From contig NZ_ML660185.1 of the NCBI RefSeq assembly GCF_007483665.1, positions 331,803 to 395,802 on the forward strand: a stretch of DNA of 64,000 bases, written 5' to 3'. This document shows, piece after piece, positions 7,535 to 16,148 of the stretch (positions within the stretch are counted from its first letter, which is position 1; every line of letters starts with the position of its first letter). The stretch comes from Catellatospora sichuanensis. GTDB taxonomy: Bacteria; Actinomycetota; Actinomycetes; Mycobacteriales; Micromonosporaceae. A model generated the notes under the pieces. That model had not been told where the DNA came from and did not search any database. It worked only from the letters and a program-made list of their open reading frames with translations. The translations under genes and the position numbers were made by a program.

Positions 7535-9061
7535 ATGACGACGATCGCCCACAAGACCGCCGACCGCGACCACCTGCTGCCCCACAACCCCGATCGAGGT
7601 AACGTGCCCGTCCTACAGCTGGACTCGCCCGCCGAGTCCACGAGCGCGACCTCGGGTCGCACCCCGCCAGTGATCCGGCTGCTGGTGCTGGCCACGTTCG
7701 TCGTCATTCTCAATGAGACGATCATGATCAACGCGATCCCGGAGCTGATGGGCGCGCTGAACATCACCGAGCAGACCGCGCAATGGCTTTCGACCGCCTT
7801 CATGCTGACCATGGCGGCGGTGATCCCGATCACGGGCTGGTTCATGCAGCGGGTGTCCACCCGCGGCGCCTACGCCACGGCAATGGGCTTGTTCCTGCTC
7901 GGCACCGCATCGGCCATCGTCGCGCCCAGCTTCGAAGTGCTCCTTGGCGCCCGCATCATTCAGGCGTCAGGCACGGCTGTGATGATGCCGCTGCTGATGA
8001 CCACCCTGATGCATGTGGTGCCCGAGCATGACCGGGGCAGGGTCATGGGCAACGTCAGCCTGGCCATCTCGGTCGCGCCCGCGATGGGCCCGGCGATCTC
8101 GGGAGTGATCCTCAACTTCGGGTCCTGGCGCCTGCTGTTCGCCGTGGTGCTCCCCATCGCCGCCCTGATCACCTGGGGTGGCATGAAGCAACTCGAGAAC
8201 GTCGGCGAGCCCGAGATCAGCACCATCGACTGGTTCAGCGTGGTGCTGGCCGCTCTCGGCTTCGGTGGCCTGGTCTACGGGCTCAGCCGGTTCCAGGGCG
8301 GCGACATCGGCCTGGCCACCGGAATCGTCGTGGCCGGGCTGGTCGCCATCGCCGTCTTCGTCTTCCGCCAGCTGTCGCTGCAGAAGATCGGCTCGCCGCT
8401 GATGGACCTGCGGACACTCAAGCACCGCACCTACACGGTCGCGCTGATCCTGATGTCGGTCGCCTTCATGGCGATGCTCGGCTCGATGATCCTGCTGCCG
8501 CTCTACCTGCAGAACGTCCGCGAGCTCAGCGCCCTGCAGACCGGGCTGCTCGTGATGCCCGGCGGCCTCGCGATGGGTCTGCTCGGACCGACCGTGGGCC
8601 GCCTGTTCGACAGGTTCGGCGGCCGGGTTCTGGTCATCCCCGGCGCGATCGCGATCACCCTCGCGCTCGCCGGCTTCACCCAGGTCTCGATGACCATGCC
8701 GTACTGGCAGCTCCTGGTCCTGCACGCACTGATGATGGTGGGTCTCGCCGCGACCTTCACCCCGGTCTTCACCCTGGGGCTCGGCGCGGTTCCGCCGCAC
8801 CTCTATGCCCACGGCAGCTCGATTCTGGGCACGCTGCAGCAGGTGGCGGCGGCCTTCGGCACCGCGCTCGTGGTCACCGTGATGAGCGCGCGAGCCGATT
8901 CACTGAAGGCGGAGGGCGTCGCCGCCACCGTCGCCAACCTCGACGGCATGCGGCTGGCGTTCATCATCGGCGTGGTCCTGTCCCTTGGCGTGATCATCAC
9001 CGCCCTGCTCCTGCCGGCCAGGGCGGACAGCAGCGCCGAGAAGGTGGGGCACCCTCACTGA
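7535..9061 (+). CDS. MFS multidrug exporter, DHA2 (14-helix) type
   Basis: A 508-residue drug:proton antiporter of the DHA2/EmrB-QacA class. About 40 hydrophilic residues precede the first helix (LLVLATFVVILNETIMINAIP, with the conserved acidic residue of helix 1). The family motif C, an antiporter GxxxGPxxGG-like run, appears as ISVAPAMGPAISGVI. The loop QRVSTRGAYATAMGLFLLG is motif A-like. Length and hydrophobic pattern fit 14 helices. ATG 7535 is used; an in-frame TTG lies at 7508. The substrate is unknown. Codon choice is slightly less GC-biased than in the neighbours (ATT, CTT appear). It stands alone between the ABC exporter and a convergent small gene. Confidence 0.88.
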   Translation: MTTIAHKTADRDHLLPHNPDRGNVPVLQLDSPAESTSATSGRTPPVIRLLVLATFVVILNETIMINAIPELMGALNITEQTAQWLSTAFMLTMAAVIPITGWFMQRVSTRGAYATAMGLFLLGTASAIVAPSFEVLLGARIIQASGTAVMMPLLMTTLMHVVPEHDRGRVMGNVSLAISVAPAMGPAISGVILNFGSWRLLFAVVLPIAALITWGGMKQLENVGEPEISTIDWFSVVLAALGFGGLVYGLSRFQGGDIGLATGIVVAGLVAIAVFVFRQLSLQKIGSPLMDLRTLKHRTYTVALILMSVAFMAMLGSMILLPLYLQNVRELSALQTGLLVMPGGLAMGLLGPTVGRLFDRFGGRVLVIPGAIAITLALAGFTQVSMTMPYWQLLVLHALMMVGLAATFTPVFTLGLGAVPPHLYAHGSSILGTLQQVAAAFGTALVVTVMSARADSLKAEGVAATVANLDGMRLAFIIGVVLSLGVIITALLLPARADSSAEKVGHPH

Positions 9062-9133
9062 ACTGCGCACCTGGTCGCCGTGGCCTGCAGCGTCCCGCGC
9101 TCGGCGGCTGGGACGCCGGCAACTTCCGTTCCG

Positions 9134-9652
9134 TCATTCGCGGAGGGCTCGCAGGAAGCCATGGCGCTGCAGGGACCAGGCCAGGCGGCGGGCGGTGCGG
9201 TGGCGGGCGAGCAGGACGAGCAGCTGGCGGGCCAGCGACCAGCGGCGGTCCCGGGCGCCGTCCTCGGCCGCGCGTAGGAGCAGTTCGCGCACTTGCGGGG
9301 TCTCCAGCGCGTCGTGGAGTTGGGCGCGTACGCGGGGGTCGTTGAGGGCCGAGGCGATGGCGACGGCGAGCGCGGGGCGGTCGGGCAGGCCCTCGGCGAC
9401 CGCGGCGGCGAGCTGGAGGCGGATGTCGTCGGACTCGACGAGCAGCAGCACCGCGCGGCGGATCTCGGCGGAGTCCAGCGCGGAACGCAGCAGGTCCATG
9501 GCCCGGCGTTCCTGCTCGTGGTCGTGGTCCTCGGTGGACAACGCGGCCAGCAGGGCGGTCACCTGATCCAGGTCGATCAGGTGCTGCAGACCGGCCCGGA
9601 ACTCCGGCCGCTCCCAGGCGTACAGCAACGCCCGGATCAGATTGCGGTTCAT
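9134..9652 (-). CDS. Hypothetical alpha-helical protein
   Basis: A 172-residue protein with no signal peptide or membrane segment. It is made of repeating amphipathic helices rich in Leu, Ala, Arg and Asp (for example MDLLRSALDSAEIRRAVLLL, LAVAIASALNDPRVRAQLHD), which gives a HEAT/ARM-like look. I do not recognise a family. ATG 9652 is chosen because conserved-looking sequence begins at MNRNLIRALLYAW; the frame continues upstream without an obvious start. It points away from the sugar-dehydrogenase operon, with 268 bases between the two starts. Confidence 0.6.
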   Translation of the reverse strand: MNRNLIRALLYAWERPEFRAGLQHLIDLDQVTALLAALSTEDHDHEQERRAMDLLRSALDSAEIRRAVLLLVESDDIRLQLAAAVAEGLPDRPALAVAIASALNDPRVRAQLHDALETPQVRELLLRAAEDGARDRRWSLARQLLVLLARHRTARRLAWSLQRHGFLRALRE

Positions 9653-9920
9653 GCCGCCTGATACCCGTTCGCACCCGGCGCCGAAACCAGTGCGCTGACC
9701 TGGTATGACACTCCACTTTCGATCGTGGCGACAAAACTTTGTGTTGACGCATAGGAAAGTATGGACACCTCGATGAAAAGTCCCTAGTGTGTCCGTCACG
9801 GCTCCACAATGTTTCGTCGATGTAACCGGCGGCGCGGTTACCCGTTGGCCCACCCCGGCATCAGGCGCGACGGCGCGCGCCCTGCCTGGCATACCCCCGG
9901 TCAGGAAGGGTTGGACGGCA

Positions 9921-12758
9921 ATGTCCAGTAGACATCCACGTAGGCACATGACGCTATGGCGGGCGGCCGCGGCCGCGCTGCTGATGACCGGCTCGGCCCT
10001 GACGGCCGTCGCCACCACGACCGCCCCCGCGGCCGCGCACACCATCGACCCGACGAAGTTCCAGCAGGTCGAGATGGCCCGCGGCGTCGCCGAGATGGGC
10101 GAGCCGATGTCGCTGGCCGTGCTGCCGGACCTGTCCGTGCTGCACACCGCCCGCAACGGCACCCTGCGCCGCACCACGGCGGCCGGGACCACGTCCGTGG
10201 TCGGCACCATCCCCGTGTACACGCACGACGAGGAGGGCCTGCAGGGCGTCGGCGTCGACCCGGGCTTCGCCACGAACCGCTACATCTACCTCTACTTCGC
10301 CCCGCCGCTGTCCACTCCGGCCGGCGACGCGCCCGCGACCGGCACCAGCTGGACCCAGTGGCAGGGCGTCAACCGGCTGGCCCGGTTCACCCTCAACGCC
10401 GACTTCACGGTGAACATGGGCAGCCAGGTCAACGTGCTGGACGTGCCCGCCGACCGGGGCCTGTGCTGCCACGTCGGCGGTGACATCGACTTCGACGCCG
10501 CGGGCAACCTCTACCTGTCCACCGGCGACGACTCGAACCCGTTCTCCTCCGACGGCTACGCGCCGATCGACGAGCGCACCGACCGCAACCCCGCCTACGA
10601 CGCGCAGCGCTCCGCGGGCAACACCAACGACCTGCGCGGCAAGATCCTGCGCATCAAGGTGAACGCGAACGGGACGTACTCGATCCCGTCTGGCAACCTG
10701 TTCGCACCGGGCACCGCCCAGACCCGGGCCGAGATCTACGCGATGGGCTTCCGCAACCCGTTCCGGATGAGTGTCGACAAGGCTACCGGCGTCGTGTACG
10801 TCGGCGACTACGGCCCGGACGCGGGCACCACCAACGCCAACCGGGGCCCGAGCGGCCAGGTCGAGTTCAACCGGATCACCTCGCCGGGCAACTACGGCTG
10901 GCCGTACTGCACGGGCGCGAACACCAGCTCGGAGACGTACAACGAGTGGAACTTCGCCACCGCGGCCACCGGGCCGAAGTACAACTGCACCGGCGGTCCG
11001 ACCAACAACTCGTTCCGCAACACGGGCCTGTCCACGCTGCCCGCGGCGCGACCCGCGTGGATCAAGTACGGCGGTGACAGCGGCACGCCGACCGAGTTCG
11101 GCGGCGGCTCCGAGTCCCCGATGGGCGGCCCGGTCTACCGGTACAACGCCTCGTCGACCTCGACCGTGAAGTTCCCGCAGGACATGGACGGGCAGTTCTT
11201 CGCCACCGAGTTCGGCCGCGGCTGGATCAAGCCGATCCACGTCAACGCCGACGGCAGCCGCGGCACGATCGACTCCTTCCCGTGGACCGGCAAGCAGGTC
11301 ATGGACTCCGCGTTCGGCCCCAACGGCGCGCTGTACGTGCTGGACTACGGCACCGGCTACTTCAACGGCGACGCCAACTCGGCGCTGTACCGGTTCGAGT
11401 ACATCGGCACCGGCAACCGCGCCCCGATCGCCAACGCCACGGCCAACCCCACGTCGGGTGCGGCCCCGCTGGTGGTGCAGTTCTCCTCGGCCGGGTCATC
11501 CGATCCGGAGGGTGGCGCGCTGACCTACTCGTGGGCGTTCGGTGACGGCACCACCTCCACGGCCGCCAACCCGAGCAAGACGTACACGACCAACGGCACC
11601 TACACCGCGACCCTGACAGTGCGCGACCCGCAGGGCGCCACCGGCGGCGACTCCGTCGTCATCACGGTCGGCAACACCCCGCCCGCGGTGACCATCAACA
11701 GCCCCGGCAACGGGCAGCTGTTCGCCTTCGGCGACACGGTCAGCTACTCGCTGACGGTGACCGACCCCGGTGACGGCACCATCGACTGCGCGCGGGTGAA
11801 GCTGACCTACGTGCTCGGCCACGACCAGCACGGCCACCAGATCACCTCGAAGAACGGCTGTTCTGGCACCATCACCATCCCGGTCGACGGCGAGCACGAC
11901 GACGCCGCCAACATCTTCGCGATCTTCGACGCGGAGTACACCGACAACCAGGGCCTGACCACGCACACGCAGCACACGCTGCAGCCCCGGCACCGGCAGG
12001 CCGAGCACTTCGGCACGTCGTCGGGCATCAACACGTTCACCAAGGCGACCGCCGAGGGCGGCAAGACCGTCGGAGACATCAACAACGGGGACTGGATCTC
12101 GTTCAACCCGTACCGGCTGAGCAACGCCACCGGCTTCACGGCCCGGGTGTCCTCGGGCGGTGTGGGCGGCACGCTGCAGATCCGGGCCGGTTCGGCCACC
12201 GGCACCGTGCTCGGCTCGGCCACCGTCCCGGTGACCGGCGGCTGGGAGACGTTCGCGACGGTCAGCGGCACCATCACCGGTGCGCCGAACAACACCACGC
12301 CGCTGTTCCTCACCTTCAGCGGCGGCACCGGAGCGCTGTTCGACCTGGACTCGTTCACGTTCACCACGGCCGCGGGCGTCGGCCCGATCAGGGGCCTGGC
12401 GGGCAAGTGCCTGGACGTGCGCAGCGGGGCGACCGCCGACGGTACGCAGATCCAGATCTACACCTGCAACGGCACCGGCTCGCAGACCTGGACCCGTAAC
12501 GGCCAGACCCTGCGGGCGTTCGGCAAGTGCCTGGACATCGCCGGCGGCGCCAGCGCCGACGGCACCAAGATCCAGCTGTACACCTGCAACGGCTCCGGCG
12601 CGCAGAACTGGACCTACCAGGCCTCCGACCAGACGCTGCGCAACCCGCAGTCGGCCAAGTGCCTGGACGTGTCCGGCAACAACTCCGCCGACAGCACCAT
12701 CGTCCACCTGTGGACGTGCACCGCGAACGCCGCGAACCAGAAGTGGACCCTGCCCTGA
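9921..12758 (+). CDS. Secreted PQQ-type sugar dehydrogenase with PKD, CBM6 and ricin lectin domains
   Basis: A 945-residue exported multidomain enzyme. A signal peptide covers about residues 1-39 (ends APAAA, then HTIDP). Residues about 45-490 form a glucose/sorbosone dehydrogenase beta-propeller (EEGLQGVGVDPGF, HVGGDIDFDAAGNLYLSTGD, GKILRIKV, GFRNPFRMSVD), the fold that uses PQQ to oxidise sugars. A PKD domain follows (about 499-585, WAFGDGTTSTAANPSKTY). Next come an Ig-like region, a CBM6-type module (about 690-815) and a ricin-type beta-trefoil with three GKCLDV/AKCLDV repeats (about 825-945). The ribosome site AGGAAGGG stands 10 bases before ATG 9921. It is first in an operon with the ThuA/DUF1080 gene. 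Substrate and PQQ use are inferred from fold; no electron acceptor is encoded nearby. Confidence 0.88.
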   Translation: MSSRHPRRHMTLWRAAAAALLMTGSALTAVATTTAPAAAHTIDPTKFQQVEMARGVAEMGEPMSLAVLPDLSVLHTARNGTLRRTTAAGTTSVVGTIPVYTHDEEGLQGVGVDPGFATNRYIYLYFAPPLSTPAGDAPATGTSWTQWQGVNRLARFTLNADFTVNMGSQVNVLDVPADRGLCCHVGGDIDFDAAGNLYLSTGDDSNPFSSDGYAPIDERTDRNPAYDAQRSAGNTNDLRGKILRIKVNANGTYSIPSGNLFAPGTAQTRAEIYAMGFRNPFRMSVDKATGVVYVGDYGPDAGTTNANRGPSGQVEFNRITSPGNYGWPYCTGANTSSETYNEWNFATAATGPKYNCTGGPTNNSFRNTGLSTLPAARPAWIKYGGDSGTPTEFGGGSESPMGGPVYRYNASSTSTVKFPQDMDGQFFATEFGRGWIKPIHVNADGSRGTIDSFPWTGKQVMDSAFGPNGALYVLDYGTGYFNGDANSALYRFEYIGTGNRAPIANATANPTSGAAPLVVQFSSAGSSDPEGGALTYSWAFGDGTTSTAANPSKTYTTNGTYTATLTVRDPQGATGGDSVVITVGNTPPAVTINSPGNGQLFAFGDTVSYSLTVTDPGDGTIDCARVKLTYVLGHDQHGHQITSKNGCSGTITIPVDGEHDDAANIFAIFDAEYTDNQGLTTHTQHTLQPRHRQAEHFGTSSGINTFTKATAEGGKTVGDINNGDWISFNPYRLSNATGFTARVSSGGVGGTLQIRAGSATGTVLGSATVPVTGGWETFATVSGTITGAPNNTTPLFLTFSGGTGALFDLDSFTFTTAAGVGPIRGLAGKCLDVRSGATADGTQIQIYTCNGTGSQTWTRNGQTLRAFGKCLDIAGGASADGTKIQLYTCNGSGAQNWTYQASDQTLRNPQSAKCLDVSGNNSADSTIVHLWTCTANAANQKWTLP
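12393..12758 (+). repeat. Lectin-domain repeat, copy A
   Basis: The 366 bases encoding the ricin-type lectin tail of the sugar dehydrogenase match 14558-14923 closely. By my count the two proteins differ at 13 of about 118 positions. Coding repeat from domain duplication or gene conversion. Confidence 0.9.
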
Positions 12759-12765
12759 TCGACCC

Positions 12766-12799
12766 GGTCCGGGCGGGGCAGCCCCGCCCCGCCCGGACC
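12766..12799 (+). terminator. Strong intercistronic hairpin
   Basis: A perfect 14-bp stem (12766-12779 with 12786-12799, arm GGTCCGGGCGGGGC) with a 6-base loop lies between the two lectin-tailed genes. It lacks a T tract, so it may attenuate transcription or protect the upstream message rather than end it fully. Confidence 0.6.
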
Positions 12800-12826
12800 G
12801 CTCCCGTCCGAGAAAGGAGCACCACC

Positions 12827-14923
12827 GTGCGAATCCTCCGACCCGTGATCGGCGTGGCAGCCGCCGCGCTGACCGTGGTGGCCATGACCGCCTGCCCGGC
12901 GGCGGCCGCCGACGCCCCGTACGACGTGCTGGTCTTCTCCAAGACCGCCGGCTTCCGGCACGACTCCATCGCCGTGGGCACCCAGGCCATCCGCGACCTG
13001 GGCGCCGCCAACAACTTCACCGTCACGGCCACCGAGGACGCGAACGCGTTCACCACGGCCAACCTCGCCCAGTACGAAGCCGTGGTCTTCCTCAACACCA
13101 CCGGTGACGTGCTTAATGCGACCCAGCAGACCGCCTTCGAAAGCTACATCCGCTCCGGCAAGGGCTACGTCGGCGTGCACGCCGCGTCCGACACCGAGTA
13201 CTCCTGGCCCTGGTACGGCAACCTGGTCGGCGCGTGGTTCGCCTCGCACCCGGCGATCCAGCAGGCCAACGTCAAGGTCGAGGACCGCGGTCACGCCGCG
13301 ACCGGGCACCTGCCGCAGACCTGGACCCGCACCGACGAGTGGTACAACTACCAGACCAACGCCCGGTCCACCGCGAAGGTGCTGGCGACGCTCGACGAGT
13401 CGTCGTACAGCGGCGGCGGCATGGGCGCCGACCACCCGCACGCCTGGTGCAAGGCCTTCGACGGCGGCCGGTCCTTCTACACCGGCGGCGGCCACACCCA
13501 GGCCTCCTACAGCGAGGCCAACTTCCGCAACCACCTGCTCGGCGGCATCCGGTACGCGTCCGGGCGCAGCAAGGCCGACTGCCGCCCCGAGACCGGCTAC
13601 TCGCCGATCTTCAACGGCTCGACCACGGGCTGGTCGCAGGCCGGGCCGGGCAGCCTCACCAACAGCGACGCGACGCTGACCACGGTCGGCGGCATGGGCC
13701 TGTACTGGTACAGCGCCAAGCAGTACACCTCGTACTCGCTCAAGCTGGACTGGAAGCTCACCGGTGACTCCAACTCGGGCGTGTTCATCGGCTTCCCGCC
13801 GTCGACCGACCCGTGGTCGGCGGTCAACAACGGCTACGAGATCCAGATAGACGCCACCGACAGCGCCGACCGCACCACCGGCTCGGTGTACACGTTCCAG
13901 TCGGCCAACATCGCCGCCCGCGACGCGGCGCTCAACGCCGCCGGTGAGTGGAACACGTACGAGCTGCTCGTCGAGGGGGAGCGTCTGCGTATCTACCTCA
14001 ACGGCGTGCTGATCAACGACTTCACCAACACCAACCCGGTCCGCAGCCTGGCCGGGCACATCGGCATCCAGAACCACGGGGCGGGTGACACCGCCGCGTT
14101 CCGCAACATCCGGATCAAGGAACTCGGCACGCCGCCCGTCGGCGACGTGACCGTGCAGGCCGAGTCGTTCAGCAGCCAGAGCGGCGTGCAGGCGTTCACC
14201 AAGGCGGGCGCGAACAACGGCCAGACGCTGGGCTACATCGAGCCGGGCGACTGGGCGGCGTACAACGGCGTGAACGTCGGCGGCGCGACCACCTTCCGGG
14301 CGCGGGTCGTGTCCGGCGGCGCGGGCGGCGGCATCCAGGTGCGCACCGGTTCCACCACCGGGCCGATCCTGGGCACGGTCGCGGTCCCCAACACGGGCAG
14401 CTGGAGCACGTACGCCAACGTGCAGACCACGCTGACCGGGGTGCCGTCGGGCAACCAGAACGTGTACCTGACCTTCACCGGGACCGGCACCGGCCTGTTC
14501 GACGTCGACGACTTCACCTTCGTGAAGACGGCCACGCCGGGCGTCGGGCCGGTCAAGGGCCTGGCCGGCAAGTGCCTCGACGTGCGCAGCAGCGGCACCG
14601 CCGACGGAACGCAGATCCAGATCTACACCTGCAACAGCTCCACGGCCCAGACCTGGACCCGCAACGGCCAGACGCTGCGGGCGCTGGGCAAGTGCCTGGA
14701 CATCTCCGGTGGCGGCAGCGCCGACGGCACCAAGATCCAGCTGTGGACCTGCAACGGGTCCGGTGCGCAGAACTGGACCTACCAGTCCTCGGACCAGACC
14801 CTGCGCAACCCGCAGTCGGGCAAGTGCCTGGACGTGTCGGGCAACAACTCCGCCGACAGCACCATCGTCCACCTCTGGACGTGCGTCGCGAACGCCGCGA
14901 ACCAGAAGTGGACCCTGCCGTAG
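12827..14923 (+). CDS. Secreted ThuA / DUF1080 (3-keto-disaccharide hydrolase-like) protein with CBM6 and ricin lectin
   Basis: A 698-residue exported protein. After a signal peptide (about 1-27, ending CPAAAA) comes a ThuA domain (about 30-245, FSKTAGFRHDSI, GKGYVGVHAASDTEY, HAWCKAFDGGRSFYTGGGHT), a class-I amidotransferase-like fold common in sugar-utilisation proteins. A DUF1080 domain follows (about 258-435, SPIFNGSTTGW, SLKLDWKLTGDSNSGVFIGF, GHIGIQNHG), the concanavalin-like fold of 3-keto-glycoside hydrolases. A CBM6-like module (about 440-565) and a ricin beta-trefoil (575-698) close it. The GTG start follows AAAGGAG by eight bases. Together with the upstream dehydrogenase it could oxidise a sugar and then cleave the keto-glycoside outside the cell; this pairing is my inference. 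Confidence 0.85.
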   Translation: MRILRPVIGVAAAALTVVAMTACPAAAADAPYDVLVFSKTAGFRHDSIAVGTQAIRDLGAANNFTVTATEDANAFTTANLAQYEAVVFLNTTGDVLNATQQTAFESYIRSGKGYVGVHAASDTEYSWPWYGNLVGAWFASHPAIQQANVKVEDRGHAATGHLPQTWTRTDEWYNYQTNARSTAKVLATLDESSYSGGGMGADHPHAWCKAFDGGRSFYTGGGHTQASYSEANFRNHLLGGIRYASGRSKADCRPETGYSPIFNGSTTGWSQAGPGSLTNSDATLTTVGGMGLYWYSAKQYTSYSLKLDWKLTGDSNSGVFIGFPPSTDPWSAVNNGYEIQIDATDSADRTTGSVYTFQSANIAARDAALNAAGEWNTYELLVEGERLRIYLNGVLINDFTNTNPVRSLAGHIGIQNHGAGDTAAFRNIRIKELGTPPVGDVTVQAESFSSQSGVQAFTKAGANNGQTLGYIEPGDWAAYNGVNVGGATTFRARVVSGGAGGGIQVRTGSTTGPILGTVAVPNTGSWSTYANVQTTLTGVPSGNQNVYLTFTGTGTGLFDVDDFTFVKTATPGVGPVKGLAGKCLDVRSSGTADGTQIQIYTCNSSTAQTWTRNGQTLRALGKCLDISGGGSADGTKIQLWTCNGSGAQNWTYQSSDQTLRNPQSGKCLDVSGNNSADSTIVHLWTCVANAANQKWTLP
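14558..14923 (+). repeat. Lectin-domain repeat, copy B
   Basis: Second copy of the 366-base lectin-coding repeat (see 12393-12758), ending the ThuA/DUF1080 protein with the same residues (NQKWTLP). Confidence 0.9.
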
Positions 14924-14931
14924 CGAACCGA

Positions 14932-14966
14932 GCGGCGGGCCGCCGGCATGCCTGGCGGCCCGCCGC
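14932..14966 (+). terminator. Intrinsic terminator of the lectin-tailed operon
   Basis: A perfect 13-bp stem (14932-14944 with 14954-14966, arm GCGGCGGGCCGCC) with a 9-base loop, eight bases after the TAG. Confidence 0.7.
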
Positions 14967-15053
14967 GCATATCCCGGTGCGCCGGCACGCCGTCGGTGCG
15001 GTCATCGGCGCCATGATCTCCTCTGTACGAAAGGGCGTGCGCGCCCTCGCGGT

Positions 15054-15824
15054 ATGACCGCCCCGCGGCACGAACGTGCCGCCTTCTGGCAGCGAGCTGC
15101 CGCCGTCCGGGACGAATGGCTCGGGCACGGCACGGCCTGCGGGCCGACCGGCGAGGCAGTCGCCGAGCAGGCAATCACCGAGCTGTACCGGCGCATCGGC
15201 CGGTCCCGACCCGAGTTCGTGTGGGTCCGCTCTCCTTTGGAAGCCCAGCCCCTCGTCGGGCACCTGCCCACGCTGCAGGACCTGCACACCTGGGTGACCC
15301 GGCCCCCCTCCGGCAGACGCCCTCCGCTGGCCAGTGACCTGGCCACGTCCCTGGCCCGGATGCGCGGGGCCATGGACGACCGGATAGACACCCCGCTGTT
15401 CGACCCCAAGCCGCCCAAACGCGACAAGGATCGGCCCTGGCCCGAGCTTTCCGCGGAAGCTGCGGTGGCGTACGGCATCCCGTTCGTCGACATCGTGCGC
15501 CGCCACGTGCGCGACACCCTCTACACGTCGCTCGCCCAAGGGTTCTACCTGCCCGGCAAGCGCCTGCTGGGCATACCCGGCCCGGTCTGCTGGTACGGCC
15601 AGCAGGAGGCGCACTGGATCGCCTACTACGAGGTGTGGCGGCGGCTCGGCCTGGCCGCCTACGGCTCCGCACTGGACGCGGAGCTGGACGGCTGGCAGGC
15701 CATCGCCCGCTCGGCGGGCTGGTTCTGGCCCGACGAACGGCGCTGCGTCGTCTCCGCCCGCCCGGTCGCCGGGACGACCTTCGCCGACGGCTGGTCCATC
15801 ACGTCCCCGGCCACCACCGGATAA
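15054..15824 (+). CDS. Hypothetical actinobacterial protein (DUF6745-like?)
   Basis: A 256-residue soluble protein without signal peptide or membrane helix. It begins HERAAFWQRAAAVRDEWLGHGTACGPTGEAVAEQAI and contains aromatic-rich stretches (PGPVCWYGQQEAHWIAYYEV, SAGWFWPDERRCVV). I recall similar N-termini in actinobacterial proteins that carry the DUF6745 label, but I cannot confirm that from here. It may act in an unknown cytoplasmic role. ATG 15054 is used because the family-like sequence starts there; the frame is open far upstream through the antisense-like lectin region, which is not believable. Hairpins lie on both sides, so it is probably transcribed alone. Confidence 0.65.
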   Translation: MTAPRHERAAFWQRAAAVRDEWLGHGTACGPTGEAVAEQAITELYRRIGRSRPEFVWVRSPLEAQPLVGHLPTLQDLHTWVTRPPSGRRPPLASDLATSLARMRGAMDDRIDTPLFDPKPPKRDKDRPWPELSAEAAVAYGIPFVDIVRRHVRDTLYTSLAQGFYLPGKRLLGIPGPVCWYGQQEAHWIAYYEVWRRLGLAAYGSALDAELDGWQAIARSAGWFWPDERRCVVSARPVAGTTFADGWSITSPATTG

Positions 15825-15845
15825 CCCCGCCCTGCCGTCGAGCGT

Positions 15846-15885
15846 ATGACGTGTCCGCCGCCACGGGGGCAGGCGGGCACGTCAT
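15846..15885 (+). terminator. Hairpin terminator
   Basis: Arms 15846-15859 and 15872-15885 pair over 14 positions with one G-U-type mismatch (ATGACGTGTCCGCC with GGCGGGCACGTCAT); 12-base loop; 21 bases after the stop at 15824. Confidence 0.6.
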
Positions 15886-15971
15886 CGTCGGCTCGCTCCG
15901 GCGGCGGCGCAGCTCCAGAGCCGGCGGCGCACACCGCTGCGTTCGCTCACCGCGACCTTCGGCTCCGCGCA

Positions 15972-16031
15972 GCAGTTTCGGGGAAACTGCATGAATCGCC
16001 TGATCAGAGGCTGCAGTTTCCCCGAAACTGC
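15972..16031. repeat. Perfect 20-bp inverted repeat with self-complementary arms
   Basis: Left arm 15972-15991 and right arm 16012-16031 are exact reverse complements around a 20-base spacer. Each arm can also fold on itself (GCAGTTT-CGGGG-AAACTGC on the left). It lies between the terminator of one gene and the TetR promoter and serves neither obviously. It resembles a REP/BIME-like element. Confidence 0.85.
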
Positions 16032-16112
16032 CGCCTTTCGGCTACCGGGGTTTGCGGGTTGCGCCTGCCAGGTCGGGCACGGCAGTGCGTTTCGGCGGCG
16101 AGGACGGTCAGC

Positions 16113-16148
16113 TTGTCTACGGCGTAGACTTTGGTCTACGGTGTAGAC
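16113..16148 (+). promoter_or_regulatory. Tandem TetR operators over a leaderless promoter
   Basis: Two 15-bp palindromes GTCTAC-N3-GTAGAC lie at 16115-16129 and 16134-16148, 19 bp apart centre to centre, the second touching the ATG at 16149. A TTGTCT -35 (16113-16118), 18-base spacer and TACGGT -10 (16137-16142) lie within them, six bases before the ATG. The adjacent TetR protein is the obvious ligand. Confidence 0.75.

Larger units (their letters stand above)
15825..16148. other. 324-bp intergenic region: terminator, inverted repeat, TetR operators
   Basis: No gene seen. It holds a terminator hairpin (15846-15885), a perfect 20-bp inverted repeat (15972-16031) and two tandem palindromes next to the TetR start (16115-16148). 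Confidence 0.8.
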
